A DNA stretch of 21,271 nucleotides from CAZIHO01 sp964538875 (GTDB taxonomy: Bacteria; Pseudomonadota; Gammaproteobacteria; Chromatiales; Chromatiaceae). Within the stretch, counting starts at the first letter, position 1. Each line of letters starts with the position of its first letter. Positions 9,079-19,900 of this stretch are shown here, piece after piece. Made by a program: the position numbers and the translations under genes. The notes under the pieces are model-generated. The model had not been told where the DNA came from, ran no database searches, and worked only from the letters and a program-made list of their open reading frames with translations. Where the stretch lies: assembly GCA_964538875.1 (NCBI GenBank), contig CAZIHO010000059.1, positions 1-21,271 on the forward strand, in the 5' to 3' direction.

Positions 9079-11232
9079 TCACCGGAGGCCACGCCGCTCC
9101 CGGATGATTTGCAGCACCTCTTGGGCAGCTAGCAGTATATTGGTGCCGGGGCCGTAGACGGCGGCCACGCCAATCCCCAGCATCTCCTCGTAATCCTGGG
9201 GCGGAATGACGCCGCCACAAACGACGATGATATCCTCCGCCCCCTCCCGTTGCAGGCCCTCCATGAGTTGCGGGACCAGCGTCTTGTGGCCGGCGGCCTG
9301 GGAGGACACGCCGATCACGTGCACATCGTTGTCGATGGCCTCCTTCACCGCCTCCTCCGGGGTCTGAAACAGGGGGCCGACATCGACGTCGAAGCCGATG
9401 TCGGCGAAAGCGGTGGCGATAACCTTGGCGCCTCGGTCATGGCCATCCTGGCCAAGCTTGCAGACCAGCATACGCGGCCGGCGTCCCTCGTCCTGGGCAA
9501 ATCGCTCGACCTCCTGCTGGATGGCGGCATAGTCACCGTCGCCCTGATAGGCGGAGCCGTATACCCCGGAGATGACGTGGGTCACGGCCCGGTGGCGGCT
9601 GTAGACCCGCTCCAGCGCATCGGAGATTTCCCCCACCGTGGCCCGCGCGCGGGCGGCATCGACCGCCAGCGCCAGCAGATTGCCGGTCTCCTCCTGCGCC
9701 GCCCTGGTCAAGGCCGCCAGCGCTGCGGTGCAGGCCGCCTCGTCCCGGCTGCCGCGCACCTCGTTGAGGCGCCGGATCTGGGCCTCGCGCACCGCGCTGT
9801 TGTCGATGTCCAGAATCTCTACCGGCGGCTCTTTGTCCAGCCGGTATTTGTTGACCCCGACGATGACTTCTTCGCCCCGGTCGATCCGGGCCTGGCGCAG
9901 CGCCGAGGCCTCCTCGATGCGGCTCTTTGGCATACCGGACTCCACCGCCCGGGTCATGCCCCCCAATTCCTCTACCTCGTCGATGAGTATGCGGGCCTCG
10001 GTAACCAGGGCATGGGTCAGGCTTTCGACGTAATAGGAGCCTGCCAGAGGATCCACCACCCGGGTGATACCGGTCTCCTCCTGCAACACTAACTGGGTGT
10101 TGCGGGCGATGCGGGCGGAAAACTCGGTGGGCAGGGCGAGCGCCTCGTCGAAGGAGTTGGTATGCAGCGACTGGGTTCCGCCCAAAGCCGCCGCCATCGC
10201 CTCGACGGTGGTCCGAATGATGTTGTTGTAGGGATCCTTGGCGGTGAGGCTGACGCCGGAAGTCTGACAGTGGGTGCGCAACATCAGGGAGCGGTTGTCC
10301 TGCGGAGCGAATTTCTCCGCCATCAGGGCGGACCAGAGCAGGCGTGCGGCCCGCAACTTGGCCACTTCCATAAAGAAGTTCATGCCGATGGCGAAAAAGA
10401 ACGACAGCCTTGGGGCGAATTCATCCACGCCGAGACCACTGGCAATGGCGGCGCGCACGTACTCGATGCCGTCGGCAATGGTATAAGCCAATTCTTGGGC
10501 GCAGGTGGCACCGGCCTCCTGCATGTGATAGCCGGAGATGGAAATGGAATTGAACTTCGGCATGTTGGCCGAGGTGTAACCGATGATGTCGGAGACGATC
10601 CGCATGGACGGCTTGGGTGGATAGATATAGGTATTGCGGACCATGAACTCCTTCAGGATGTCGTTCTGCAGGGTCCCCGCCAGCTTCCGGGACGGCACAC
10701 CCTGCTCTTCGGCGGCGACGATATACATCGCCATGACCGGCAATACCGCGCCGTTCATGGTCATCGACACCGACATCCGGTCCAACGGAATGCCGTCGAA
10801 CAGGATTTTCATGTCCGCGACACTGTCGATGGCCACGCCCGCCTTGCCCACATCGCCCACTACCCGCGGATGGTCCGAGTCGTAGCCACGGTGGGTAGGG
10901 AGGTCGAAAGCCACCGATAGACCGGTCTGCCCCGCCTCCAGGTTCTTGCGGTAGAAGGCGTTGGACGCCTCGGCGGTGGAAAAGCCAGCATACTGGCGCA
11001 CCGTCCAGGGGCGGCCCGCGTACATGGTGGCCTTGGGACCGCGCACGAAGGGCGCCAGGCCGGGCAGCGAATCCAGATGCGCTAGCCCATCCAGATCTGC
11101 GGCTGTGTACAGGGGCTTGACCGCGATCCCCTCAGGGGTGTGCCAGACCAGTTCCTCCACGGGCCGGCCTTTGCGCTCTTCGGCGGCGAGTGCCTGCCAG
11201 TCGGCAAGAGTCTTGTTCGGAAAGTTTGTCAT
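9079..11232 (-). CDS. scpA: Methylmalonyl-CoA mutase, adenosylcobalamin-dependent, single-chain type (717 aa)
   Basis: Isomerises (R)-methylmalonyl-CoA and succinyl-CoA by a B12 radical mechanism. The N-terminal TIM barrel holds TMYAGRPWTVRQYAGF (Tyr71, equivalent to Tyr89 of the Propionibacterium enzyme) and SGYHMQEAG (His236, equivalent to His244). A linker leads to the C-terminal B12-binding domain with DGHDRG (596-601; His598 is the lower axial ligand), GVSSQAAGH and VCGGV. Both domains are intact, so it resembles the active large subunit or homodimeric enzyme; no small-subunit gene is adjacent. I chose ATG at 11232 (MTNFPNKTLADW), which has GAGGGAG directly upstream, over in-frame codons at 11244 and 11262. 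It is the first gene of the propionyl-CoA block, with meaB as its likely chaperone. Confidence 0.97.
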   Translation of the reverse strand: MTNFPNKTLADWQALAAEERKGRPVEELVWHTPEGIAVKPLYTAADLDGLAHLDSLPGLAPFVRGPKATMYAGRPWTVRQYAGFSTAEASNAFYRKNLEAGQTGLSVAFDLPTHRGYDSDHPRVVGDVGKAGVAIDSVADMKILFDGIPLDRMSVSMTMNGAVLPVMAMYIVAAEEQGVPSRKLAGTLQNDILKEFMVRNTYIYPPKPSMRIVSDIIGYTSANMPKFNSISISGYHMQEAGATCAQELAYTIADGIEYVRAAIASGLGVDEFAPRLSFFFAIGMNFFMEVAKLRAARLLWSALMAEKFAPQDNRSLMLRTHCQTSGVSLTAKDPYNNIIRTTVEAMAAALGGTQSLHTNSFDEALALPTEFSARIARNTQLVLQEETGITRVVDPLAGSYYVESLTHALVTEARILIDEVEELGGMTRAVESGMPKSRIEEASALRQARIDRGEEVIVGVNKYRLDKEPPVEILDIDNSAVREAQIRRLNEVRGSRDEAACTAALAALTRAAQEETGNLLALAVDAARARATVGEISDALERVYSRHRAVTHVISGVYGSAYQGDGDYAAIQQEVERFAQDEGRRPRMLVCKLGQDGHDRGAKVIATAFADIGFDVDVGPLFQTPEEAVKEAIDNDVHVIGVSSQAAGHKTLVPQLMEGLQREGAEDIIVVCGGVIPPQDYEEMLGIGVAAVYGPGTNILLAAQEVLQIIRERRGLR

Positions 11233-11406
11233 TTTCTCCCTCATCCTGGTTAGCTTTCGCAACCGCCTGGAAAATCTGCGCCGTGCCGGACCGATGGCCG
11301 CCAGACCGGGCCACGGCGGCAGGCCTTAACCCGGCAAGGTCAGCGAACGGGTGGTACCGGCTCGGATTATCTGGAAAGGTCGTACAACTCAGGCGGCCTT
11401 GTGCAT

Positions 11407-11416
11407 GGCGTACGCC
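11407..11416. promoter_or_regulatory. Perfect palindrome GGCGTACGCC in the mutase leader
   Basis: A 10-bp perfect palindrome. The right part also joins an overlapping 7-bp inverted repeat, TCAGGCG (11389-11395) with CGCCTGA (11413-11419). It lies downstream of the predicted transcription start, where a repressor could block elongation. No regulator family is assigned. Confidence 0.2.
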
Positions 11417-11469
11417 TGACCGGCTTTTAAAATGACAGCAAGCCCAACTTTTCGAGACGCCAACCAGCG

Positions 11470-11498
11470 ATTGTAACGATCCTTGCACTCCGTGACAG
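11470..11498 (-). promoter_or_regulatory. Candidate sigma-70-type promoter for the mutase operon
   Basis: On the minus strand, CTGTCA (complement of 11493-11498, four of six to TTGACA) is followed after 17 bases by TACAAT (complement of 11470-11475, five of six to TATAAT). Spacing is optimal. Transcription would start near 11463. This was found by eye only. Confidence 0.35.
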
Positions 11499-11543
11499 CG
11501 GCGCGGCCCGCCTAGGAGATACCCTGGCGCCGCCGCGAAGCCT

Positions 11544-15006
<3,463 letters not shown>

Positions 15007-15106
15007 NNNNNNNNNNNNNNNNNNNNNNNNNNNNNNNNNNNNNNNNNNNNNNNNNNNNNNNNNNNNNNNNNNNNNNNNNNNNNNNNNNNNNNNNNNNNNN
15101 NNNNNN
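15007..15106. other. Assembly gap of exactly 100 N
   Basis: The round length indicates a scaffold placeholder, so the true size is unknown. If the receiver fragment and kinase are one gene, the missing length must be 2 modulo 3, because 100 leaves the two sides out of frame. Completing a receiver domain (about 75 residues missing) and the start of a PAS domain (about 35-40) predicts roughly 330-360 bp. Confidence 0.97.
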
Positions 15107-15235
15107 GACGAAATCCCGTTCATGCTCGACGCGCCGCGTTTCGATCACCAAGCCGGCATGCCGGAGCGCATAGGCGTTCAGTTCGGCGTCGGCGGGGTTG
15201 TCTTCGAGCAGCAGGACGCGTAGAGGCATAGCCAT
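15107..15235 (-). CDS. N-terminal receiver-domain fragment, probably the start of the hybrid kinase
   Basis: Forty-three codons before the gap encode the start of a CheY-like receiver: MPLRVLLLEDNPADAELN with the acidic Glu-Asp pair of the phosphorylation pocket. The phosphoacceptor Asp falls in the gap. ATG at 15235 begins six bases after the stop of the upstream response regulator; a second ATG lies at 15229. REC-PAS-HK arrangements are common, so this is most simply the 5' end of the hybrid kinase, but a separate small regulator cannot be excluded. Confidence 0.75.
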
Positions 15236-15241
15236 CACTTA

Positions 15242-15712
15242 CTATTCTATGGGGCGCTGTTTGCCGAGATCCGGCGGTACGCGGTTCAGCAGTGCCCAGT
15301 ACAGGCCGATTTGGGCCACCACCTTGGCGAACTCCTCAAAGGCCACTGGCTTGGCGACGTAGCTGTTGACGCCGACCTTGTAGGTGTCGATCACGTCGCG
15401 GTCCTCCTTCGACGAGGACAGCACCACCACCGGCAGGTTCCGAATGTTTGGGTCGGCGCGGATCGCCCGCAGCACCTCGATGCCGTTAACTTTGGGCAGG
15501 CGCAGGTCGAGCAGCACCACCCTGGGCAGGCTATTAGGTTGCGCGGTCCAGGCGCCGCGGTGGAACAGGTAGTCGAGCGCCTGCTCACCATCCTTCACCC
15601 ATTCGATCCGGTTGGCGAAGTTGTGCTTACGTAGGGCATGCAGGGTAAGTTCGGCATCGTTCGGGTTGTCTTCGACCAGCAGGATGTCGACTAAGGTGTC
15701 GTTGATTGTCAT
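15242..15712 (-). CDS. Rcp1-like single-domain response regulator (156 aa)
   Basis: A stand-alone CheY-fold receiver of the type that partners phytochrome-like and related kinases. It has LLVEDNPNDAELT (acidic pair about 14-15), VVLLDLRLPK (phosphoacceptor Asp69), SSSKEDRD, and YVAKPV (Lys121), with the long loop before the Asp (YLFHRGAW...PRVV) typical of Rcp1. There is no output domain, so it acts by protein contact or as a phosphate shuttle. ATG at 15712 has a strong GAGGAG that overlaps the stop of the preceding lipoprotein gene, implying coupled translation. The histidine kinase at 18293-19897, whose VSHDLRAPLRAIDGF box is of the phytochrome-like class, is the best candidate donor in the operon. 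Confidence 0.9.
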   Translation of the reverse strand: MTINDTLVDILLVEDNPNDAELTLHALRKHNFANRIEWVKDGEQALDYLFHRGAWTAQPNSLPRVVLLDLRLPKVNGIEVLRAIRADPNIRNLPVVVLSSSKEDRDVIDTYKVGVNSYVAKPVAFEEFAKVVAQIGLYWALLNRVPPDLGKQRPIE

Positions 15713-15722
15713 GAATAGCTCC

Positions 15723-16706
15723 TCAAAATGGGATTTTTAGGGTAACCGCCTGGGGCCGCACGGCGGCGAGCAACTCCGGCGCCAGCAGCGGCGCCATCTC
15801 TGGCACCGGCCCCGGGGGGGTCTGCTGTCCCGCTAGCCAGGTCAGTTCGTTGGTCAGCGCGGTGAGCATCAGGTTGTCGAGGCGCAACTGGTAGTGGCTG
15901 ATTTGCCAGTCGCGGTGAATCGAGGTGGCCGGTTGTTTGGACAGATGGCGCGTCACCAATTCGCGGGCTTCGGCATCCTGTTCGAGGATGAATTCTTCGG
16001 CCCGCACCAGCGCGCGGACGAAGCGTTGTAGCGCCTCGCGCTTGTTCAGCAGATTCTCGGGTGTGGTCACCAGCATGGACATCTGGGTGTAGGCGGGGAC
16101 GTAAATCACCTTACCCACCCCCTCGGGTAGCTTGGCTACCGCGTTCTGCACATGCGGCGGCCAGATGGAAATCGCGTCTACCGCGCCGCTGGCGATCAGG
16201 TCCGGACCATCCTCGGGCTTCATCGGCACCTCGGTCAGGTCCCCGGCTGCTAATCCGGCCTCCAGACGGGCCAGATGCAACAGGTACACCGAGGTGCTGC
16301 CCGGCACGACGCCGACCTTGCGGCCCTTGAGGTCGGCGGTGGTCTCGATGCCGCGATCGCGTCGCACCACCAAGCCCTCGTACAGCGCCGCGCGATGCAC
16401 GGTGGTGAGGATGCGCAGCGGCTGGCCGGCATAAACGGCTTTCGCCACCGGCAGGCTGTAGCTGATACCGGCGTCGGTTTGCCCCGACAAGGTGGCCGCC
16501 AGCGCATCGCGGCCGGAGGTGAAGCGCTGGAAGTCCACAGACAGATTCTCGTCCGCGAAGTAGCCCTTGGCGAGGGCGACATAGACCAGCGCGTTACCCA
16601 TCTGGTCTATGTCGGCGAAGCTGAGGGTTTCCGGCGCCTTGCCGGAGCAACCGGCCAGCAGCAGCGCCAGGAGCAGGGCAAGGAAGCTGAAAATGCGTTG
16701 AATCAT
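15723..16706 (-). CDS. Lipoprotein solute-binding protein of the NMT1/SsuA/TauA type (327 aa), no transporter genes nearby
   Basis: A periplasmic ligand-binding protein anchored by lipid. MIQRIFSF and a Leu/Ala-rich stretch lead to LLAGC, a lipobox with Cys20. The body resembles the NMT1/THI5-like, nitrate/sulfonate/taurine-binding fold: ALAKGYFADENLSVDF, SGRDALAATLSGQTDAG, LKGRKVGVVPGSTS, and SGAVDAISIWPP. The ligand cannot be read from sequence. ATG at 16706 was chosen because the signal peptide starts there; the frame stays open upstream to 16823 but that would overlap the cyclase gene. It lies 22 bp after the cyclase stop and 10 bp before the response regulator. No ABC permease or ATPase is present in the window, so a sensory role is plausible. 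Confidence 0.9.
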   Translation of the reverse strand: MIQRIFSFLALLLALLLAGCSGKAPETLSFADIDQMGNALVYVALAKGYFADENLSVDFQRFTSGRDALAATLSGQTDAGISYSLPVAKAVYAGQPLRILTTVHRAALYEGLVVRRDRGIETTADLKGRKVGVVPGSTSVYLLHLARLEAGLAAGDLTEVPMKPEDGPDLIASGAVDAISIWPPHVQNAVAKLPEGVGKVIYVPAYTQMSMLVTTPENLLNKREALQRFVRALVRAEEFILEQDAEARELVTRHLSKQPATSIHRDWQISHYQLRLDNLMLTALTNELTWLAGQQTPPGPVPEMAPLLAPELLAAVRPQAVTLKIPF

Positions 16707-16728
16707 GGTGGTCTCGTCGGCGCTGGGA

Positions 16729-18306
16729 TCAGCGCAAGGTGACACGGTTGCGGCCGGCGTTTTTGGAAACATACAGCGCGTCGTCGGCCCGTTTGGCGAC
16801 GCTGTCGATGGAGGCATCATCACTTTTGAACAGGGTCACACCGATGCTCAGGGTGATGCTGATCTCGCCAGCGCTGGTCTGGATGGGGCTGCGCTCGATG
16901 GTCTGGCGCAGGCGCTCCGCTGTTTCTAGGGCATTTTCCGGGAGGGACGAGGGCAGGATGACCCCAAATTCCTCGCCGCCCACCCGGCCGACGATATCGT
17001 CTCCCCGTATCTGGGACTTGAACACCTTGGCGACCGCCGCCAGGACATCGTCGCCGGCCGCGTGCCCGTAGCGGTCGTTGATGTTCTTGAACCAGTCGAT
17101 GTCGAGCATCAATAGGGCGCTCATGATCGGTGTGGTCTTGCAACGCTGCCATTCTTCCTTGAAATGGAGGTCGAACTCCCGCCGGTTGAGCAGTCCGGTC
17201 AATCCATCCGTGGTGGCGAGCTTTTGCAACAGGCGCTTCTGTTGTTGGCTTTCGATCGCCCGGACGATGATTTCATCGATATTCAGCAGCACGCTGCTGT
17301 CCTCGGCCGACCAGTCGAGGTGCCCGCTCGCTTTGCCCAGCAGGCAAAGCATATATTCGTGCTGGTTTTCCCGGTGGCTGATGACCGCGATCTGATCGCC
17401 AATCTTCGCTTGCCGGGCTTGTTCGGCCTGGAGGACGATTTGCCCGCCCTCATCCTCGGTGGCGTAGCGCAACGCGGTGGTGATGTTGCGCACGCTCAGG
17501 TCGTCGCAGGGGCTGCGGTAGTGATGCCAGACCTTAATCAAGCGGGGTACGGTGCCGGTCTGCCGGTAGATCAGCCAGGCGGAATCCGCCCGGGATTTGT
17601 TGGCGAGCAGTTCAAGTACCCAGCGGATTTCTTCGTTGAAATTGTCCGGACGCGGCGACAGCAGCCGCTGGGCGACATTGCCCAGCGCGGTTTCCAGTTC
17701 CAGCCGCCGTGACATGATTTGGTACATGCGGTAGACGATGTAGGCGATGAGGGCGAGCATGGCCAGCAACAGCAGGCCAGCTTTCAGTATTTCACCCTTG
17801 AACGATTGCTCGATTGCCTGTCGGCTCTTTGCCAGGTCCGCGACGAACTGGTTCAGGCCTTCGGCGTAGATGCGTTTGTTATCCAGGTAGGTGTCGCCGT
17901 GCAGGAGGGCGCTGGCCTGCGCCGGCTGCTGGTCGTTCACCAGCGCGAAGGCCTGGGTCTCCAATTCGATCAGCGTATTGTTAGCCTGATCGACTTTGGC
18001 GAGTGGGTCGTCTTGCAGGTTGCCGGTCTGCTTGCCGGTGGCTATGGCCTGGTCCAGTTGGGGGACCGCGTCAAGATATCGTTTTTCCCAGGCGGGATCG
18101 CTGGTGAAGGCTCCCATCCGGGCCGACATGGTGAGTACTTCGTCCAGATAGCGAATATCGTCCGCCGACTGGACCAGCGTGATCTGTTCCCGGGTAATGG
18201 GATCGAACCGGCTGGCGGTGCGGTATGCCACGTAGATGGCGACGCAAACCAGCAGGGCCGCCACGACGAAGCCGCTGGTCAGGCGCCGGTATTCAGTCGT
18301 TTGCAT
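16729..18306 (-). CDS. Membrane diguanylate cyclase with periplasmic sensor, GAF-like and GGDEF domains (525 aa)
   Basis: Makes c-di-GMP from two GTP. TM helix about 11-29; a helical periplasmic region about 30-172; TM helix about 173-193; a GAF-like domain about 205-355; GGDEF about 360-525, introduced by TTDGLTGLLNRREF. The active site GGEEF is intact (443-447), as are the metal-binding DIDWFKNIND (402-411) and the inhibitory I-site RGDD (434-437), exactly five residues before GGEEF, so product feedback is expected. ATG at 18306 lies within the end of the kinase gene (14-bp overlap), indicating translational coupling. Longer in-frame starts up to 18528 would lie entirely inside the kinase gene and lack family similarity. 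Confidence 0.93.
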   Translation of the reverse strand: MQTTEYRRLTSGFVVAALLVCVAIYVAYRTASRFDPITREQITLVQSADDIRYLDEVLTMSARMGAFTSDPAWEKRYLDAVPQLDQAIATGKQTGNLQDDPLAKVDQANNTLIELETQAFALVNDQQPAQASALLHGDTYLDNKRIYAEGLNQFVADLAKSRQAIEQSFKGEILKAGLLLLAMLALIAYIVYRMYQIMSRRLELETALGNVAQRLLSPRPDNFNEEIRWVLELLANKSRADSAWLIYRQTGTVPRLIKVWHHYRSPCDDLSVRNITTALRYATEDEGGQIVLQAEQARQAKIGDQIAVISHRENQHEYMLCLLGKASGHLDWSAEDSSVLLNIDEIIVRAIESQQQKRLLQKLATTDGLTGLLNRREFDLHFKEEWQRCKTTPIMSALLMLDIDWFKNINDRYGHAAGDDVLAAVAKVFKSQIRGDDIVGRVGGEEFGVILPSSLPENALETAERLRQTIERSPIQTSAGEISITLSIGVTLFKSDDASIDSVAKRADDALYVSKNAGRNRVTLR

Positions 18307-19897
18307 GATGGGGTTCCGGGAGAGGGAGGTTAGGCAGGCGGAAGCGGAAGGTGGCGCCGCCGTCCACCAGCCCCTCAGCTTCAATCTCGCCTTGGTGTTT
18401 TTGGACAAAGCGCTTGACCAGGCACAGGCCGACGCCGGTGCCTTCAAATTCATCCATACCATGCAGGCGGTGGAACAGCACGAACAGCTTTCCGGCATAG
18501 CCGGGGTTGAAGCCGACACCGTCGTCATGCACGCTGTATTCGATCATGCCGTTTTCGGAGCGGCGGCTTTCCACCGCAACGTGGGCCACCGGCCGCGTGC
18601 GGCTGAACTTGATGGCATTGCCCAGCAAGTTCTGCCACACCTGACGCAGCGCCCGCGGGTCAGCTACCACCGGCGGCAGGTCGTCGTGGGCGAACTTGAC
18701 GATGCGACCCTGGCGCTCCCCGGCCAATGCGGCCCACACTGCCTCGACCATGTGATTCATGTCGATGCGCTCCATCTGGATCTCCATGCGGCCAGCCCGG
18801 GAGAAGGCGAGGATGTCATCGATCAGTTCGCCCATCTTGCGTGCGTTGTCCTGCACCACGCCGAACAGGCGCCGGGCTTCCAGATCGAGCTGCTGGCCGT
18901 AGTTTTCGACCAGCATGGCGATAAAGCCGTCGATGGCGCGCAAGGGCGCACGCAGGTCATGGGAGACGGAATAGCTGAAGCCTTCGAGATCCCGGTTGGC
19001 CGTCTCCAGCTCGGTAGTGCGGCGGGCCAGTTCGGCGGTGCGCTGGCGCACCCGGTCCTCGACCTCGGCGTAGGCGCCGGCGATCTCCTGGTTAACACGC
19101 CGCAGCTCAGCCACCATGTCGGCCAGCGCCAGGCTCAGTTGGCCGATCTCGTCGGCGCCGGCAAAGCGCTTGAGATCGGCCAGCTCGCCCAGCTCGATGG
19201 CATGGGCTGCGGCGGTCAGCTCCGACAGCGGCGTGGCAATGGCGCGGGTTTGCAGCCTGGCCAGCAGCAGGCCGGCCAGCACCAGCAGAGCCAGAAGACC
19301 GTAGAGATGGAGGTCGGCGCGCTGGCTGCGGGCGATACGCGTCCTGCTGACCAGCTCCTCGGTCTTACGGTTATATTCGTTGAGGTCGTCGAGCGTTGCC
19401 AGCACCAGGCGCAACTTGTCGGCCAGCAGGGCATGCAACTGGCGTTGGCGCGCGGTGTCGCCCTGATCGACCACATCGAGAAAACGCTCATAGAGTTCCT
19501 GGTGGCCGGCGCGGGCCACTTGGTAGCTGGCGAGCTGCGAGCGGCCGGTACCGATGGTCTCGTCCTCGTGCGGGCTGTCCTGGAAGATGTGTTCCAGCGC
19601 CTCCATGCCGCGTTCGGATTTGGCCAGACTTTTCGCCAGCCAAGCGCCCATGCCGGCCTCCCGTTCGACCGCGTAGAACTGCACCTTGCCCCAGCGTACC
19701 AGGGCGTCCTCGCGCAGGTTTTCCGCCAGCAACAAAGCCTGCAAGTGCAGACGGCCATGTTGCTCGCTGCGCTCGGCCGCCTGCGTCTGGAGGTAGTGGA
19801 CCACCACCACCCCGGCCAGGAGTAGCAGCAGTAAGAACCAGGGCAGCAGGATCTTAGCGGCGATCGGTAGGTGCTTGAGACGGGCTACGGATGCCAT
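18293..19897 (-). CDS. Membrane sensor histidine kinase with HAMP, phytochrome-like HisKA class (534 aa)
   Basis: TM helix about 14-35; a helical periplasmic sensor about 36-195 resembling CHASE3/four-helix-bundle modules; TM helix about 197-216; HAMP about 215-268; a coiled coil; HisKA with SYSVSHDLRAPLRAIDGF (phospho-accepting His313); and HATPase with NLLGNAIKFS (N box), DDGVGF and GTGVGL. It has no receiver of its own, so phosphate must pass to a separate regulator. Candidates in the operon are the HD-GYP protein immediately upstream and the Rcp1-like protein. ATG at 19897 has GGAG seven bases upstream and begins three bases after the HD-GYP stop; its own end overlaps the cyclase start. 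Confidence 0.93.
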   Translation of the reverse strand: MASVARLKHLPIAAKILLPWFLLLLLLAGVVVVHYLQTQAAERSEQHGRLHLQALLLAENLREDALVRWGKVQFYAVEREAGMGAWLAKSLAKSERGMEALEHIFQDSPHEDETIGTGRSQLASYQVARAGHQELYERFLDVVDQGDTARQRQLHALLADKLRLVLATLDDLNEYNRKTEELVSRTRIARSQRADLHLYGLLALLVLAGLLLARLQTRAIATPLSELTAAAHAIELGELADLKRFAGADEIGQLSLALADMVAELRRVNQEIAGAYAEVEDRVRQRTAELARRTTELETANRDLEGFSYSVSHDLRAPLRAIDGFIAMLVENYGQQLDLEARRLFGVVQDNARKMGELIDDILAFSRAGRMEIQMERIDMNHMVEAVWAALAGERQGRIVKFAHDDLPPVVADPRALRQVWQNLLGNAIKFSRTRPVAHVAVESRRSENGMIEYSVHDDGVGFNPGYAGKLFVLFHRLHGMDEFEGTGVGLCLVKRFVQKHQGEIEAEGLVDGGATFRFRLPNLPLPEPHHAND

Positions 19898-19900
19898 GAC

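Larger units (their letters stand above)
11233..11543. other. 311-bp intergenic region between the signalling operon and the mutase operon
   Basis: No open reading frame here looks coding. It contains a candidate minus-strand promoter (11470-11498), a 10-bp palindrome (11407-11416), and a GCCGCC/GGCGGC inverted repeat (11297-11302 and 11315-11320). If the promoter is right, the mutase mRNA has a leader of about 230 bases. I looked for a B12-box and other cobalamin riboswitch landmarks in that leader and did not find them. Confidence 0.6.

Noticed and set aside
11233..11463. Possible cobalamin riboswitch before the B12-dependent mutase
   Set aside because: No B12-box or characteristic conserved segments could be found by eye; a covariance-model search would be needed to rule out a divergent one.
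11499..11536. GC-rich inverted repeat after the hybrid kinase (GCGGCG/CGCCGC)
   Set aside because: The pairing is short for such GC-rich sequence and is not followed by a U-run, so a terminator call is not supported.
18307..18528. Longer N-terminus for the diguanylate cyclase
   Set aside because: The added region lies wholly within the kinase coding sequence and lacks sense as a protein; the membrane helix begins right after the chosen ATG.
18236..19825. 529-codon open frame on the plus strand
   Set aside because: It lies opposite the histidine kinase and extends into the cyclase gene. The minus-strand proteins have complete domains and motifs, while this product shows none. Long antisense frames are expected from third-position GC bias.
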